From assembly GCA_039922495.1 (NCBI GenBank), contig JBDTEO010000011.1, positions 123,821 to 187,820 on the forward strand: DNA of 64,000 nucleotides. Reading direction: 5' to 3'. The position numbers and the translations under genes are program-made. A model generated the notes under the pieces. That model had not been told where the DNA came from. It searched no databases and was given only the letters and a program-made list of their open reading frames with translations. The stretch is from JALYYC01 sp039922495. GTDB lineage: Bacteria > Chloroflexota > Dormibacteria > CF-121. Positions 34,850 to 42,756 of the stretch are shown in pieces; positions within the stretch are counted from its first letter, which is position 1, and every line of letters begins with the position of its first letter.

Positions 34850-36010
34850 ATGAGTGAAGCTGTGATAGTCGAAGCCGTGCGCACGGCCATTGGCCGGCGG
34901 GGGGGCAAGCTCGGTCCGGTCCGGCCGGACGATCTGTTGGCATTGACGCTCCGCGAAGTCGTCAACCGTGCCGGGGTCGACCCGGCCCAGGTCGATGACG
35001 TCATCGTTGGTTGCGTCACCCAGACGGGCGAGCAGGGCATGAACATTGGCCGCGCCGCGGTCCTGATCGCCGGCTTCCCGGTCGAAGTCCCGGGGACGAC
35101 GGTCAATCGATTCTGCGGCTCCGGCCAGCAGGCGGTCAACTTCGCCGCCCAGGGAGTCCTTTCCGGCTCCCAGGACATCGTGATCGGCGCCGGGGTGGAG
35201 AACATGACGCGGGTGCCGATGGGCTCGGACGCCTTTGGACCGGGCGAGGGCCCGATCAGCGGGAAACTAACGGATCTGTTTGAGATCATTCCGCAGGGGA
35301 ACTCGGCCGAGATGATCGCGAAAAAGTGGGGCTTCTCCCGCGAGCAATTGGACGAATTTGCTTTTCAAAGCCACGTCAAGGCCGGGCAGGCGATCCAGGA
35401 AGGCCGTTTCAAGCGGGAGATCTTCCCGGTCGACGTCAAGCAAAACGGTTCCAGCTATCAATTTGATATTGACGAAGGCGTTCGGATTCCCCCGTCTCGC
35501 GAGAAGATGGCGCAGTTGAAGCCGGCCTTCCAGGACGACGGCGTCGTGACCGCCGGCAACTCCAGCCAGATCAGCGATGGCGCCGCCGCCGTGCTGGTGA
35601 TGTCAGCCGAGAAGGCGAAGGCGCTCGGCCTCAAGCCCCGTGCCCGCATCGTCGCCCAGGCAATCGTCGGATCCGAGCCGACTATCATGCTCACCGGCCC
35701 GATTCCGGCAACGGCAAAAGTGTTGAAGAAGGCCGGCTTGCAGATCAAAGATATTGATCTATTCGAAGTCAACGAGGCTTTTGCGCCGGTTGTGCTCGCC
35801 TGGCAACATGAGACCGGCGCCGACATGGAAAAAGTCAACTATTCTGGTGGCGCGATCGCCCTCGGCCATCCGCTGGGTGCCAGTGGTGCCCGGCTGCTGA
35901 CGACGATGCTGCATGAGCTCGAGCGGCAGGATGCCCGCTACGGCCTGTCGACGATGTGCATCGGCTACGGCATGGGCATCGCGACGATCATCGAGCGACT
36001 AAAAAACTAG
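34850..36010 (+). CDS. Thiolase (acetyl-CoA C-acetyltransferase family)
   Basis: Catalyses thiolytic cleavage or condensation of acyl-CoA. The 386-aa protein begins at ATG 34850 behind an AAGGAG site; TACAAT at about 34803 is a candidate -10. The nucleophile Cys89 lies in NRFCGSG, His340 in GHPLGASG and Cys370 in TMCIGYG, the three catalytic positions. Degradative (FadA) and biosynthetic (PhaA/AtoB) thiolases cannot be separated here, as no partner beta-oxidation or PHB gene is adjacent. The loop resembles FadA-like 3-ketoacyl-CoA thiolases. Confidence 0.92.
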   Translation: MSEAVIVEAVRTAIGRRGGKLGPVRPDDLLALTLREVVNRAGVDPAQVDDVIVGCVTQTGEQGMNIGRAAVLIAGFPVEVPGTTVNRFCGSGQQAVNFAAQGVLSGSQDIVIGAGVENMTRVPMGSDAFGPGEGPISGKLTDLFEIIPQGNSAEMIAKKWGFSREQLDEFAFQSHVKAGQAIQEGRFKREIFPVDVKQNGSSYQFDIDEGVRIPPSREKMAQLKPAFQDDGVVTAGNSSQISDGAAAVLVMSAEKAKALGLKPRARIVAQAIVGSEPTIMLTGPIPATAKVLKKAGLQIKDIDLFEVNEAFAPVVLAWQHETGADMEKVNYSGGAIALGHPLGASGARLLTTMLHELERQDARYGLSTMCIGYGMGIATIIERLKN

Positions 36011-36011
36011 G

Positions 36012-36263
36012 TTAGTCTCCGCGGCGATCCGGGAAGTCGATCGGCTGGCTCTGCCGGCGGCGTTCGACGACGCCGGAAAGGACGAACAAAAAGATCACCT
36101 GGGTGAGGAAGTAAAGCGCGACCAACAGGTCGATGATCGCTGTCATCCCGCCGCCCGACCGCCTGACATCAGCGACGGCGAGGCCAAAGAAGAGAAACGA
36201 ACAGAGATAGCTCAGCAGGGCGATCGAGTAGATGGCCTGCTTCCAGACCTTCCGGTTTGCCAT
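36012..36263 (-). CDS. Small two-span membrane protein, unknown
   Basis: 83 aa from ATG 36263 (the frame is open up to 36326). Two hydrophobic segments (about 9-32 and 42-63) are separated by a short polar loop with GGG, and the C-terminus is Arg-rich. I do not recognise a family. It follows the Flp-type pilin gene on the same strand, with 41 nt between, and could be co-expressed. It converges with the thiolase gene 1 nt apart with no obvious terminator. Confidence 0.5.
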   Translation of the reverse strand: MANRKVWKQAIYSIALLSYLCSFLFFGLAVADVRRSGGGMTAIIDLLVALYFLTQVIFLFVLSGVVERRRQSQPIDFPDRRGD

Positions 36264-36304
36264 CACGCGATTGAGTCGACCGCGGTCCGGCTCCGGGCTA
36301 ATGC

Positions 36305-36604
36305 TTAGTTGTCCTGACCGTTGCACTTGTACTTATGCCCCCTCAACACGGCCTGCGTTCCGTCGGGACAGACCGGGTTTCCGACGATGGTCGTATCCGT
36401 CAAATGATTGAATTCGAATGTCATGTCGTTGAACGTGCTCTTGAGTTGATTTCCTGCCAGAATGAGGACGGCGACGCCGATAGTTGCCAGCAGGACCATA
36501 AGAAAGGCGTACTCGACAAGGGCCTGGCCCCGTTCGTGTCGCCTGCGCCGTCGCGATGATTTCATCTCTATTTGGACGGTAGCACCGCTGCTGGCGGCCC
36601 TCAT
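36305..36604 (-). CDS. Flp/Fap-type pilin subunit
   Basis: A 99-aa precursor (ATG 36604 behind AAAGG; ATG 36565 would give an 86-aa form). A basic leader ends in ERGQALVEYAFL, the Flp prepilin motif with Gly at the cleavage site and Glu at +5 of the mature chain. A 20-residue hydrophobic helix follows. The C-terminal part is polar with two Cys. Flp pilins are assembled by Tad secretion systems, but no tad genes are in the window, so assembly must use a distant locus. Confidence 0.8.
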   Translation of the reverse strand: MRAASSGATVQIEMKSSRRRRRHERGQALVEYAFLMVLLATIGVAVLILAGNQLKSTFNDMTFEFNHLTDTTIVGNPVCPDGTQAVLRGHKYKCNGQDN

Positions 36605-36620
36605 CCATCCTTTGGACCAT

Positions 36621-36646
36621 TAAAACGCCACCTCTCTTGCGGCGGC
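36621..36646 (-). terminator. Rho-independent terminator after the HIT gene
   Basis: On the minus strand GCCGCC, an 8-nt loop and GGTGGC form a six-pair stem with one G-U pair, followed by GTTTTA. The U-G pair works only in minus-strand RNA. It lies 3 nt after the HIT gene stop and before the pilin gene. Confidence 0.5.
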
Positions 36647-36648
36647 CG

Positions 36649-37140
36649 TTACGTTACGCGGTCGAAGGCCTTGCGGATCGTCCGGTAACTGGCGTCGAGA
36701 TGCTCGTTCATGACTTTCACGTCGGCAACGACCGGCATGAAGTTGGTGTCGCCCTCCCAGCGTGGGACCAGGTGCTGGTGGACGTGGTCCGCCACGCCGG
36801 CTCCCGCCACCTTGCCCTGGTTGACGCCGAGATTGAACCCATCCGGCTCGAGCGCAGCCTGGAGTGCCCGGAGCGCTCGCTGGGTCAGCAGCGTCAGGTC
36901 GATCGCGCTCTCCCGGTCGAGCCGGTCGAGGCTCGCCACATGGGCCCGGGGCGCGAGCAGGAGATGGCCGTTGTTGTACGGATACCGGTTCATGATCGCC
37001 AGCGACCGGTCGGTCCGGGCCAGGACGTGGAGCTCAGCGTCGCAGTCCGCCGCCGCCTGGGCCGCCTCGCAGAAAAAGCAGCCCGGCGCTTTCGGCGCCT
37101 TGATGAAGTCGACCCGCCAGGGCGCCCAGAGCTGCCGCAT
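36649..37140 (-). CDS. HIT family hydrolase (Ap4A-type)
   Basis: HIT proteins hydrolyse dinucleoside polyphosphates or AMP conjugates. From ATG 37140 the 163-aa protein begins MRQLWAPWR, the usual start of this subfamily. It has a CFFC metal-binding pair near 21-24, RYPYNNGHLL in the middle and the histidine triad HVHQHL near 120-125. TATTAT (37154-37149 on the minus strand) ends 8 nt before the ATG with no ribosome binding site, so the message is probably leaderless. Confidence 0.92.
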   Translation of the reverse strand: MRQLWAPWRVDFIKAPKAPGCFFCEAAQAAADCDAELHVLARTDRSLAIMNRYPYNNGHLLLAPRAHVASLDRLDRESAIDLTLLTQRALRALQAALEPDGFNLGVNQGKVAGAGVADHVHQHLVPRWEGDTNFMPVVADVKVMNEHLDASYRTIRKAFDRVT

Positions 37141-37191
37141 CGGGCCCAATAATACTCGCGTTCTTTGTCGACGCAGTGACACAAAACCGTG

Positions 37192-37197
37192 TATACT
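37192..37197 (+). promoter_or_regulatory. -10 element upstream of tRNA-Ala(GGC) and leuS
   Basis: TATACT at 37192-37197 lies about 55 nt before the tRNA, within the AT-rich divergent region with the HIT gene. A TTGTCG at 37165 is a possible -35 but with a long spacer (21 nt). Confidence 0.4.
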
Positions 37198-37252
37198 CTG
37201 ATCGCGTGAGCCGTAAATCAATTGCTACACTTGACCCTCGACCCGCGCATGT

Positions 37253-37328
37253 GGGGCCGTGGCGCAGCTGGGAGCGCGATTGCATGGCATGCAATAGGTC
37301 ACGAGTTCGAATCTCGTCGGCTCCACCA
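37253..37328 (+). tRNA. tRNA-Ala (anticodon GGC)
   Basis: Acceptor GGGGCCG pairs with CGGCTCC, followed by discriminator A and an encoded CCA (37326-37328). The anticodon stem ATTGC/GCAAT holds loop ATGGCAT, so the anticodon is GGC. The T-arm ACGAGTTCGAATCTCGT is complete. The leuS start codon is only 13 nt downstream, so tRNA processing probably creates the 5' end of the leuS message. Confidence 0.95.
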
Positions 37329-37341
37329 TTCCATCACTGAC

Positions 37342-39807
37342 ATGGCCAGGACTGTTGCTCCCGTCTACGATCCACAGCTGATCGAGCCCAAGTGGCGCGC
37401 GGCGTGGAAGGCGGCCGGCCTCTTTACCGTCTCCGAGGACACGGCCAAACCCAAGTTCTACAACCTCGTGATGTTCCCCTACCCGTCGGGGCCGTTGCAC
37501 ATGGGGCATTTCCGGAATTACGTCATCGGCGATGCCGTCGCGCGCTACAAGGTGATGCGCGGCTTCAACGTGCTCAACCCCTTCGGCTGGGACGCCTTTG
37601 GGCTGCCGGCCGAGAACGCCGCCATCAAGAGTGGCATCCACCCGCGCATCTCCACCGAGGCGAACATCGCCGTGTCCAAGCACGAGCTGGACATCATGGG
37701 CGTCCTCTATGCCTGGGACCGCGAAGTGACGACCTGCAACGAGGACTACTACCGATGGACCCAGTGGCTCTTTTTGACGTTCTACGAGATGGGGCTCGCC
37801 TACAAACACCGAGCCGCCGTCAACTGGTGCCCGAAAGACAATACGGTCCTGGCCAACGAGCAGATCGTCAACGGCGTGTGCTGGCGCTGCGGCACGAAGC
37901 CAACCAAGAAAGAGCTCGAGCAATGGTTCTTCAAGATCACCGCCTACGCCCAACGGTTGCTCGACGACCTCGCGAAGCTGGATCGCTGGCCGGAGCGCGT
38001 CCGCGTCATGCAGGCGAACTGGATTGGACGCAGCGAGGGCGCCGAGCTGGACTTCCCGGTCGAAGGCGACGGCAGCCTGAAGGTCTTCACCACCAGGCCG
38101 GACACGATCTTTGGTGTCACGTTCATGGTGATTGCGCCCGAACATCCGCTGGTCGAGACGAACGTCACGACCGACCGGCGCTCCGACGTTGCCGCCTACA
38201 TCGAGAAAACCAAGGCCGAGACCGAGATCGAGCGCCTGTCGACCGAGCACGTGAAGACCGGCGTCTTCAGCGGCGCGTATGCGATCAATCCGTTCAACGG
38301 CGAGCGGATTCCGATCTGGATTGCCGACTACGTGCTGGCAACCTATGGCACCGGCGCCATCATGGGCGTCCCCGGTAACGACGCCCGCGACTTCGAGTTC
38401 GCGAAGAAATTCAGACTCCCCATTCGCGAGGTGGTGAGCTCGACTCCGGAGCCCCAGGGCTATCCGACCGCGCCGATGGAGCTCGGCCTGGCCGAGGGCT
38501 ACATGATCGACTCCGGGCCGTACACCGGCATAAAGAGCAGCGAGGCGATCAACGCGATCATTGGCGAAGCCGAGCGTCGCGGGATCGGCCGGCGCACGAT
38601 CACGTTTCGTCTGCGCGACTGGCTGATCTCGCGCCAGCGGTACTGGGGGGTGCCGATTCCCATTGTCTATTGTGCCGAGCATGGCATCGTCCCGGTGCCA
38701 AAGGACCAGTTGCCGGTGCGGCTGCCGGCGCAGGTCGAGTTCCGGTCCGACGGCCAGAACCCGCTGTTGCACACGGACAGCTTTGTCAAGACCAGTTGCC
38801 CGATTTGCGGCAAGCCGGCGCGGCGGGAGACCGACACCATGGATACGTTCGTCGACTCGTCCTGGTACTTCCTGCGTTACACCAGCGCGCGCGAGACGAC
38901 GCAGCCGTTCGATAAGGCGAAGGCCGATTACTGGATGCCCGTGGACCAGTACACCGGCGGGGTCGAGCACGCCATTTTGCATTTGCTCTATTCCCGATTT
39001 TTCATGAAGGTCCTGTTTGACGCCGGCATGGTGTCGGTCGACGAGCCCTTTAAGGCCCTCTTCACCCAGGGCATGATCCATCGGAACGGCGCGGTGATGG
39101 CCAAGTCGAAGGGCAACGGGATCGCGCCCGACGACATGGTCGAGCGGTACGGGGCCGACACCGGTCGTGTCTACGAGCTCTTCATCGGCCCGCCGGAGCT
39201 CGATGCGGAGTGGAACGACCGGGGCGTCGACGGCGTCGCCCGCTTCTTGAACCGGGTCTGGCGGCTGGTGGTCGGAGAGGAGGACGCGGCCGCCGCGACC
39301 GTCGGCCCGGGGGTCACCCAGGACGTGCTGTTGCGAAAACTCCACGAGACGATCGATAAGGTCACCCGCGACATCGACGCCTTCCGGTTTAACACCGCCG
39401 TCGCCGCCCTGATGGAGCTCGCCAACCTGATGCAGGACTACGTCCAGGGCGGTGGGCCGCGGGACGAGGCCTGGGAAACCGTCGGTCGCGATTTGACCAG
39501 GCTGATGGCCCCGTTCGCGCCACATTTAGCGGAGGAGCTCTGGCACCGTCTCGGCGGAGACTCGTTGTGCGCCATGAGCCCCTGGCCGGTGGCCGACCCC
39601 GCCCTGCTCCATCGATCCACGGTTACGATGGTCGTCCAGGTCGATGGCCGGCTCCGGGATCGCATCGATGTCCCCGCCGGCACCGACGAGGGCGAAGCCC
39701 GGATCCGGGCGCTGCAAAGCGCAAACGTCGAACGGGCCCTCGACGGTCGCTCGGTGGCTCGGACCGTCTTTGTCGCGGACCGCCTGATCAACCTGGTCAC
39801 GCGCTAA
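37342..39807 (+). CDS. leuS: Leucyl-tRNA synthetase
   Basis: Charges tRNA-Leu. ATG 37342 is used because the open frame further upstream lies in the tRNA. The 821-aa class I synthetase has HMGH at 53-56, a CP1 editing domain with TTRPDTIFG, a zinc or Cys-containing insertion (SCPICGKPARRETDTMDTF) and the DSSWYFLRY motif. The catalytic KMSKS loop reads VMAKS at 585-589. The Val replacing the first Lys is known in some LeuRS such as Thermus, but Ala in place of the first Ser is less usual. The C-terminal anticodon-binding and tail domains are complete. Confidence 0.96.
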   Translation: MARTVAPVYDPQLIEPKWRAAWKAAGLFTVSEDTAKPKFYNLVMFPYPSGPLHMGHFRNYVIGDAVARYKVMRGFNVLNPFGWDAFGLPAENAAIKSGIHPRISTEANIAVSKHELDIMGVLYAWDREVTTCNEDYYRWTQWLFLTFYEMGLAYKHRAAVNWCPKDNTVLANEQIVNGVCWRCGTKPTKKELEQWFFKITAYAQRLLDDLAKLDRWPERVRVMQANWIGRSEGAELDFPVEGDGSLKVFTTRPDTIFGVTFMVIAPEHPLVETNVTTDRRSDVAAYIEKTKAETEIERLSTEHVKTGVFSGAYAINPFNGERIPIWIADYVLATYGTGAIMGVPGNDARDFEFAKKFRLPIREVVSSTPEPQGYPTAPMELGLAEGYMIDSGPYTGIKSSEAINAIIGEAERRGIGRRTITFRLRDWLISRQRYWGVPIPIVYCAEHGIVPVPKDQLPVRLPAQVEFRSDGQNPLLHTDSFVKTSCPICGKPARRETDTMDTFVDSSWYFLRYTSARETTQPFDKAKADYWMPVDQYTGGVEHAILHLLYSRFFMKVLFDAGMVSVDEPFKALFTQGMIHRNGAVMAKSKGNGIAPDDMVERYGADTGRVYELFIGPPELDAEWNDRGVDGVARFLNRVWRLVVGEEDAAAATVGPGVTQDVLLRKLHETIDKVTRDIDAFRFNTAVAALMELANLMQDYVQGGGPRDEAWETVGRDLTRLMAPFAPHLAEELWHRLGGDSLCAMSPWPVADPALLHRSTVTMVVQVDGRLRDRIDVPAGTDEGEARIRALQSANVERALDGRSVARTVFVADRLINLVTR

Positions 39808-39858
39808 TCAGACGATGACCCGCCGCGACGGCGTGGCTGCCCGCCCTAAATATTAGTC

Positions 39859-40467
39859 ATGCGCAAAATGACAGACTTGTATCAGGCGCTGGCCGCCAGG
39901 CTGCGGGGCGCGATCTACCGGCACGGCTGGAAGCTCGCCATCGCGCTTGCCCTCGCCATTCTGTCGGTCGCCGCCTACGTCTTCTGGCCGCGGCCGGCGG
40001 TGCCGCTCGCGGCACCCGCGGCGGCGATCTCGGCGGCGGACCTGGAGACGGCGCAGGACCGCAGCGTCATCGTCTACGTCAATGGTGCCGTGCAGAATCC
40101 CGGCCTCTTCACGCTTTCGTCGGGCCTGCGTGTGGTGGACGCCATCGTGGCGGCCGGTGGCATCACCCCGGATGCCGATCCAACCTGCCTGCCGAATCTC
40201 GCCGCGCACCTCAAGGACGCCAAACAGATCACCGTGCCCTTCGCGGGCCACTGCGCCAAGGGCGCCAAGAAAAGCAAGCTCGACATCAACACCGCAACCC
40301 GCGAGCAGTTGCTGGCCGTCAGCGGCATGGATCCAGATCTGGCGGACGCGATCATCGCCTACCGACAGGCCAACGGCGGGTTTCAATCGCTCACCGAACT
40401 CAAGAGTTCCCTGGGCATCGACGCCACGCTCTACCAGCAGCTGGCCAGGTCGCTCAACGTCCCGTGA
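39859..40467 (+). CDS. comEA: ComEA-like DNA receptor with SLBB and helix-hairpin-helix domains
   Basis: Binds incoming DNA outside the membrane during natural transformation. The 202-aa protein has one N-terminal membrane span (about 25-43). An SLBB domain (about 70-130, with YVNGAVQNPGLF) and a tandem HhH DNA-binding domain (about 138-200, with LDINTATREQLL and IIAYRQANGGF) follow. The spacing of the hydrophobic anchor and DNA-binding domain is standard. It ends in a 4-nt GTGA overlap with comEC. A TAAATA 6 nt before the ATG may serve as a -10 for a leaderless message. Confidence 0.93.
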   Translation: MRKMTDLYQALAARLRGAIYRHGWKLAIALALAILSVAAYVFWPRPAVPLAAPAAAISAADLETAQDRSVIVYVNGAVQNPGLFTLSSGLRVVDAIVAAGGITPDADPTCLPNLAAHLKDAKQITVPFAGHCAKGAKKSKLDINTATREQLLAVSGMDPDLADAIIAYRQANGGFQSLTELKSSLGIDATLYQQLARSLNVP

Positions 40468-42665
40468 CGCGTTTGCCCTGGTGGACGTTTGGGCTGGTGC
40501 TCGCCGCCTGGAGCCTGGGCATCATGATCGTTCGCCTGCTGGACCCGGCGATGCCGCTTCTGCTCGCCCTGCTGGGCACCGGCGTCGCGGTCGCGCTCAT
40601 CCGACGGGACACCGCCCTGGTCGTTGTCATGATCCTGGTCGCCATGCTGGCGGGGGCGGGCCGGGCGACGCTCACGCCCGTCGTCGCCCTCCCCGCGGGT
40701 CTCGGGACCGCCGAGATCTCGCTCGCCGGCCAGGTCGATGACGATCCGCAGGCACGCCACAACGGCACCAGGCTCAGTGTCCGCGTCGACCAGGTGCTGG
40801 GGATCGAGCGGCAGGCCACTCACGATCTGCGGGTGCAGGCGACTGTCTATGGCGGCATCCCTGTGCATTACGGCGACCTCGTGCTCTTGCGCGGCCGGCT
40901 GCAGCCGCCGCCGTCATTCGACCAGTTCGATTACCGGGCCTACCTGGCCGAGCAGGGGATCGCCGGGGTGATGTCGTCGGCCCGGCTGATCCGCGATACG
41001 CCACACTCCGGCGACCTGCTGCATCTGGGAATTTTCTCTGTCAGGCAGGCGCTGGTCCGCTCGGTCGACCGAGGCCTGCCGGAGCCGCAGGCCGGGCTGC
41101 TGCTGGGCATCGTCTTTGGCTACCGCGCCGCCCTCCCACCGGCCCTCGAGCAGGCGATGATCGCCAGCGGGCTCATCCATATCGTGGTCATCTCGGGACT
41201 CAAGGTCTCACTCCTGGCGCGGATCCTCCATGGTGCTCTCGGACGCGTGCTCCCGAAGCCGGCACCCGTGCTGGCGCTGGGGGCCATGGTGATGTATGCG
41301 TTGCTGGCCGGCGCTTCGGCCGCGGCGCTGCGAGCCGCTGCCATGGGTGCGCTGGTCGTGGTCGCGGGCCGCCTGCGGCGCGACACGCATGTCTACAGCT
41401 CGCTGGCGCTGACCGCGGCGATGATGCTCGGCCTCAAGCCGGCCCTGGCCCGCGACGTCAGTTTCCTTCTCTCATTTAGCGGCACGGCGGGGATCGCCTG
41501 CTTCACCACCGGCATCGCCGCCCGGCTGCGCTTCGTGCCGGTGGTCCTGCGCGACCCGTTTGCCGCCACCGTGGCAGCCGAAGTCGCCACCTGGCCGCTC
41601 ATGCTGGCGAACTTCCATCAAGTTTCCATTCTGGCGCCGGTCGCCAATGCGCTCGTCCTGCCGCTGCTGCCCGTGATGATGGTCATCGGGGGTGGCGGCG
41701 CCATCGTCGCGACCACGGTGGCGGCGGCCGGCTGGCCGGCGCTGCAGCTCGCCGGTGGCTTGGCCAGCTGGGTCAATGGGGTCATCCGGATCTGCGGCGC
41801 ATTCCCATTGGCGGCGGTGGTCATGCCGTACTTCCCCGGCCGCTGGCTGGCCGCGGCGGCCGTCGTGAACGGCGGGGCGCTTGCGGGGATCAAGTGGCGG
41901 ACCTTCTTCTGGCAACGACGAGTCTGGGCGGCTCTCGGCGCGCTGGCGCTGCTCAGCCTCGCCGTGCTGCTGATCCGTCCGGATGGCCGGGTGCACGTCT
42001 ACGCGCTGGATGTCGGGAGTGGCTCAGGGGTGCTGGTACGGTCCGGGGCCGGCGAGCAGGCCCTGATCGACAGCGGCCCCGACCCGGATCTCTTTGCCCA
42101 GGCGATTGGTCGGGCGCTGCCGCCGACGGCCCGCGAACTACGGGCGTGGGTCATCACCGGTGGCCGACGGCCGCAGCTTGGTGCGGCGTCGGCGGTGCTC
42201 GCCCGTTTCCAGGTGGACCGCATCATCGTTGCCGACCCGGATCCATGGACGCCGACCCTCCGTGCGGTCATCCAGCAGGCAGCCACGGCCGGGATTCCGA
42301 TCCAGGTCGGGGCGCTGCCGGTCGATCTTGACGGCCTCCAACTGCGCCCGCTGGCCGACGCCCGGAGCTGGGTCGTCCAGGCCGAATCGGCCACGCTGGC
42401 GATCATTCCTCCCGACACCGCCTGGCACACATGGCCCACCAGCCTGAGGGCGGCGGTCTTCACCGGCGGCGGTCCCGCCAGCTGGGACGTGGCGCCGTCG
42501 CCCTGCCTCGCCGTCATCCAGGTCGCCTTGCATAGTCGGGATGGCCTTCCCGCACGGCCGCTGCTTCAGGCGCTCGGCGCCTGCCAGGTGCTGCGAGCCG
42601 ATGGGGCAGGGAACGTCGAGCTGGTGGCCGGGAGCACGGCCTTCGCCCCGGCCGCAGGCAACTGA
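40464..42665 (+). CDS. comEC: ComEC/Rec2 DNA-uptake channel with a degenerate nuclease domain
   Basis: The membrane channel for single-stranded DNA uptake. The 733-aa protein has an N-terminal OB-like DUF4131 domain (about 75-170) and a polytopic Competence domain (about 215-490). The C-terminal metallo-beta-lactamase-like domain (about 510-720) begins with YALDVGSGSGVLVRSG and LIDSGPD. Where functional ComEC has the metal-binding HxHxDH segment (SHPxxDHxGG), this protein reads WVITGGRRPQLGAAS, with no His or Asp. The later metal ligands are also not evident. Strand degradation must be lost or done by another nuclease. GTG start 40464 overlaps comEA. Confidence 0.9.
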   Translation: MTRLPWWTFGLVLAAWSLGIMIVRLLDPAMPLLLALLGTGVAVALIRRDTALVVVMILVAMLAGAGRATLTPVVALPAGLGTAEISLAGQVDDDPQARHNGTRLSVRVDQVLGIERQATHDLRVQATVYGGIPVHYGDLVLLRGRLQPPPSFDQFDYRAYLAEQGIAGVMSSARLIRDTPHSGDLLHLGIFSVRQALVRSVDRGLPEPQAGLLLGIVFGYRAALPPALEQAMIASGLIHIVVISGLKVSLLARILHGALGRVLPKPAPVLALGAMVMYALLAGASAAALRAAAMGALVVVAGRLRRDTHVYSSLALTAAMMLGLKPALARDVSFLLSFSGTAGIACFTTGIAARLRFVPVVLRDPFAATVAAEVATWPLMLANFHQVSILAPVANALVLPLLPVMMVIGGGGAIVATTVAAAGWPALQLAGGLASWVNGVIRICGAFPLAAVVMPYFPGRWLAAAAVVNGGALAGIKWRTFFWQRRVWAALGALALLSLAVLLIRPDGRVHVYALDVGSGSGVLVRSGAGEQALIDSGPDPDLFAQAIGRALPPTARELRAWVITGGRRPQLGAASAVLARFQVDRIIVADPDPWTPTLRAVIQQAATAGIPIQVGALPVDLDGLQLRPLADARSWVVQAESATLAIIPPDTAWHTWPTSLRAAVFTGGGPASWDVAPSPCLAVIQVALHSRDGLPARPLLQALGACQVLRADGAGNVELVAGSTAFAPAAGN

Positions 42666-42705
42666 TCACACGCAGGCGCGTTTGGTCGATCAGGTCATCG
42701 AGGGT

Positions 42706-42743
42706 GCGGCGGCCGAGCCAAACGCCCGGCCGCCGCCTTCTTC
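42706..42743 (+). terminator. Strong hairpin after comEC
   Basis: GCGGCGGCCG (42706-42715) pairs perfectly with CGGCCGCCGC (42727-42736) over an 11-nt loop, followed by CTTCTTC. It lies 40 nt after the comEC stop and before the convergent propeller gene's stop. The weak T-tract makes it a GC-rich terminator of lower certainty. Confidence 0.5.
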
Positions 42744-42756
42744 AGGCCTGTACGTG

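Noticed and set aside
37329..37341. T-box leaders before leuS or valS
   Set aside because: The leuS gap is only 13 nt and the valS gap 13 nt after lon, so there is no room for a T-box.
37225..39525. A 766-codon open frame on the minus strand opposite leuS, and similar ones opposite valS (6308-7924) and opposite the GGDEF/HD-GYP gene (23012-24766, plus)
   Set aside because: They are antisense to well-supported genes, have no recognisable motifs and show biased composition (Arg, Asp, Val, Gly, His) typical of the opposite frame of GC-rich genes.
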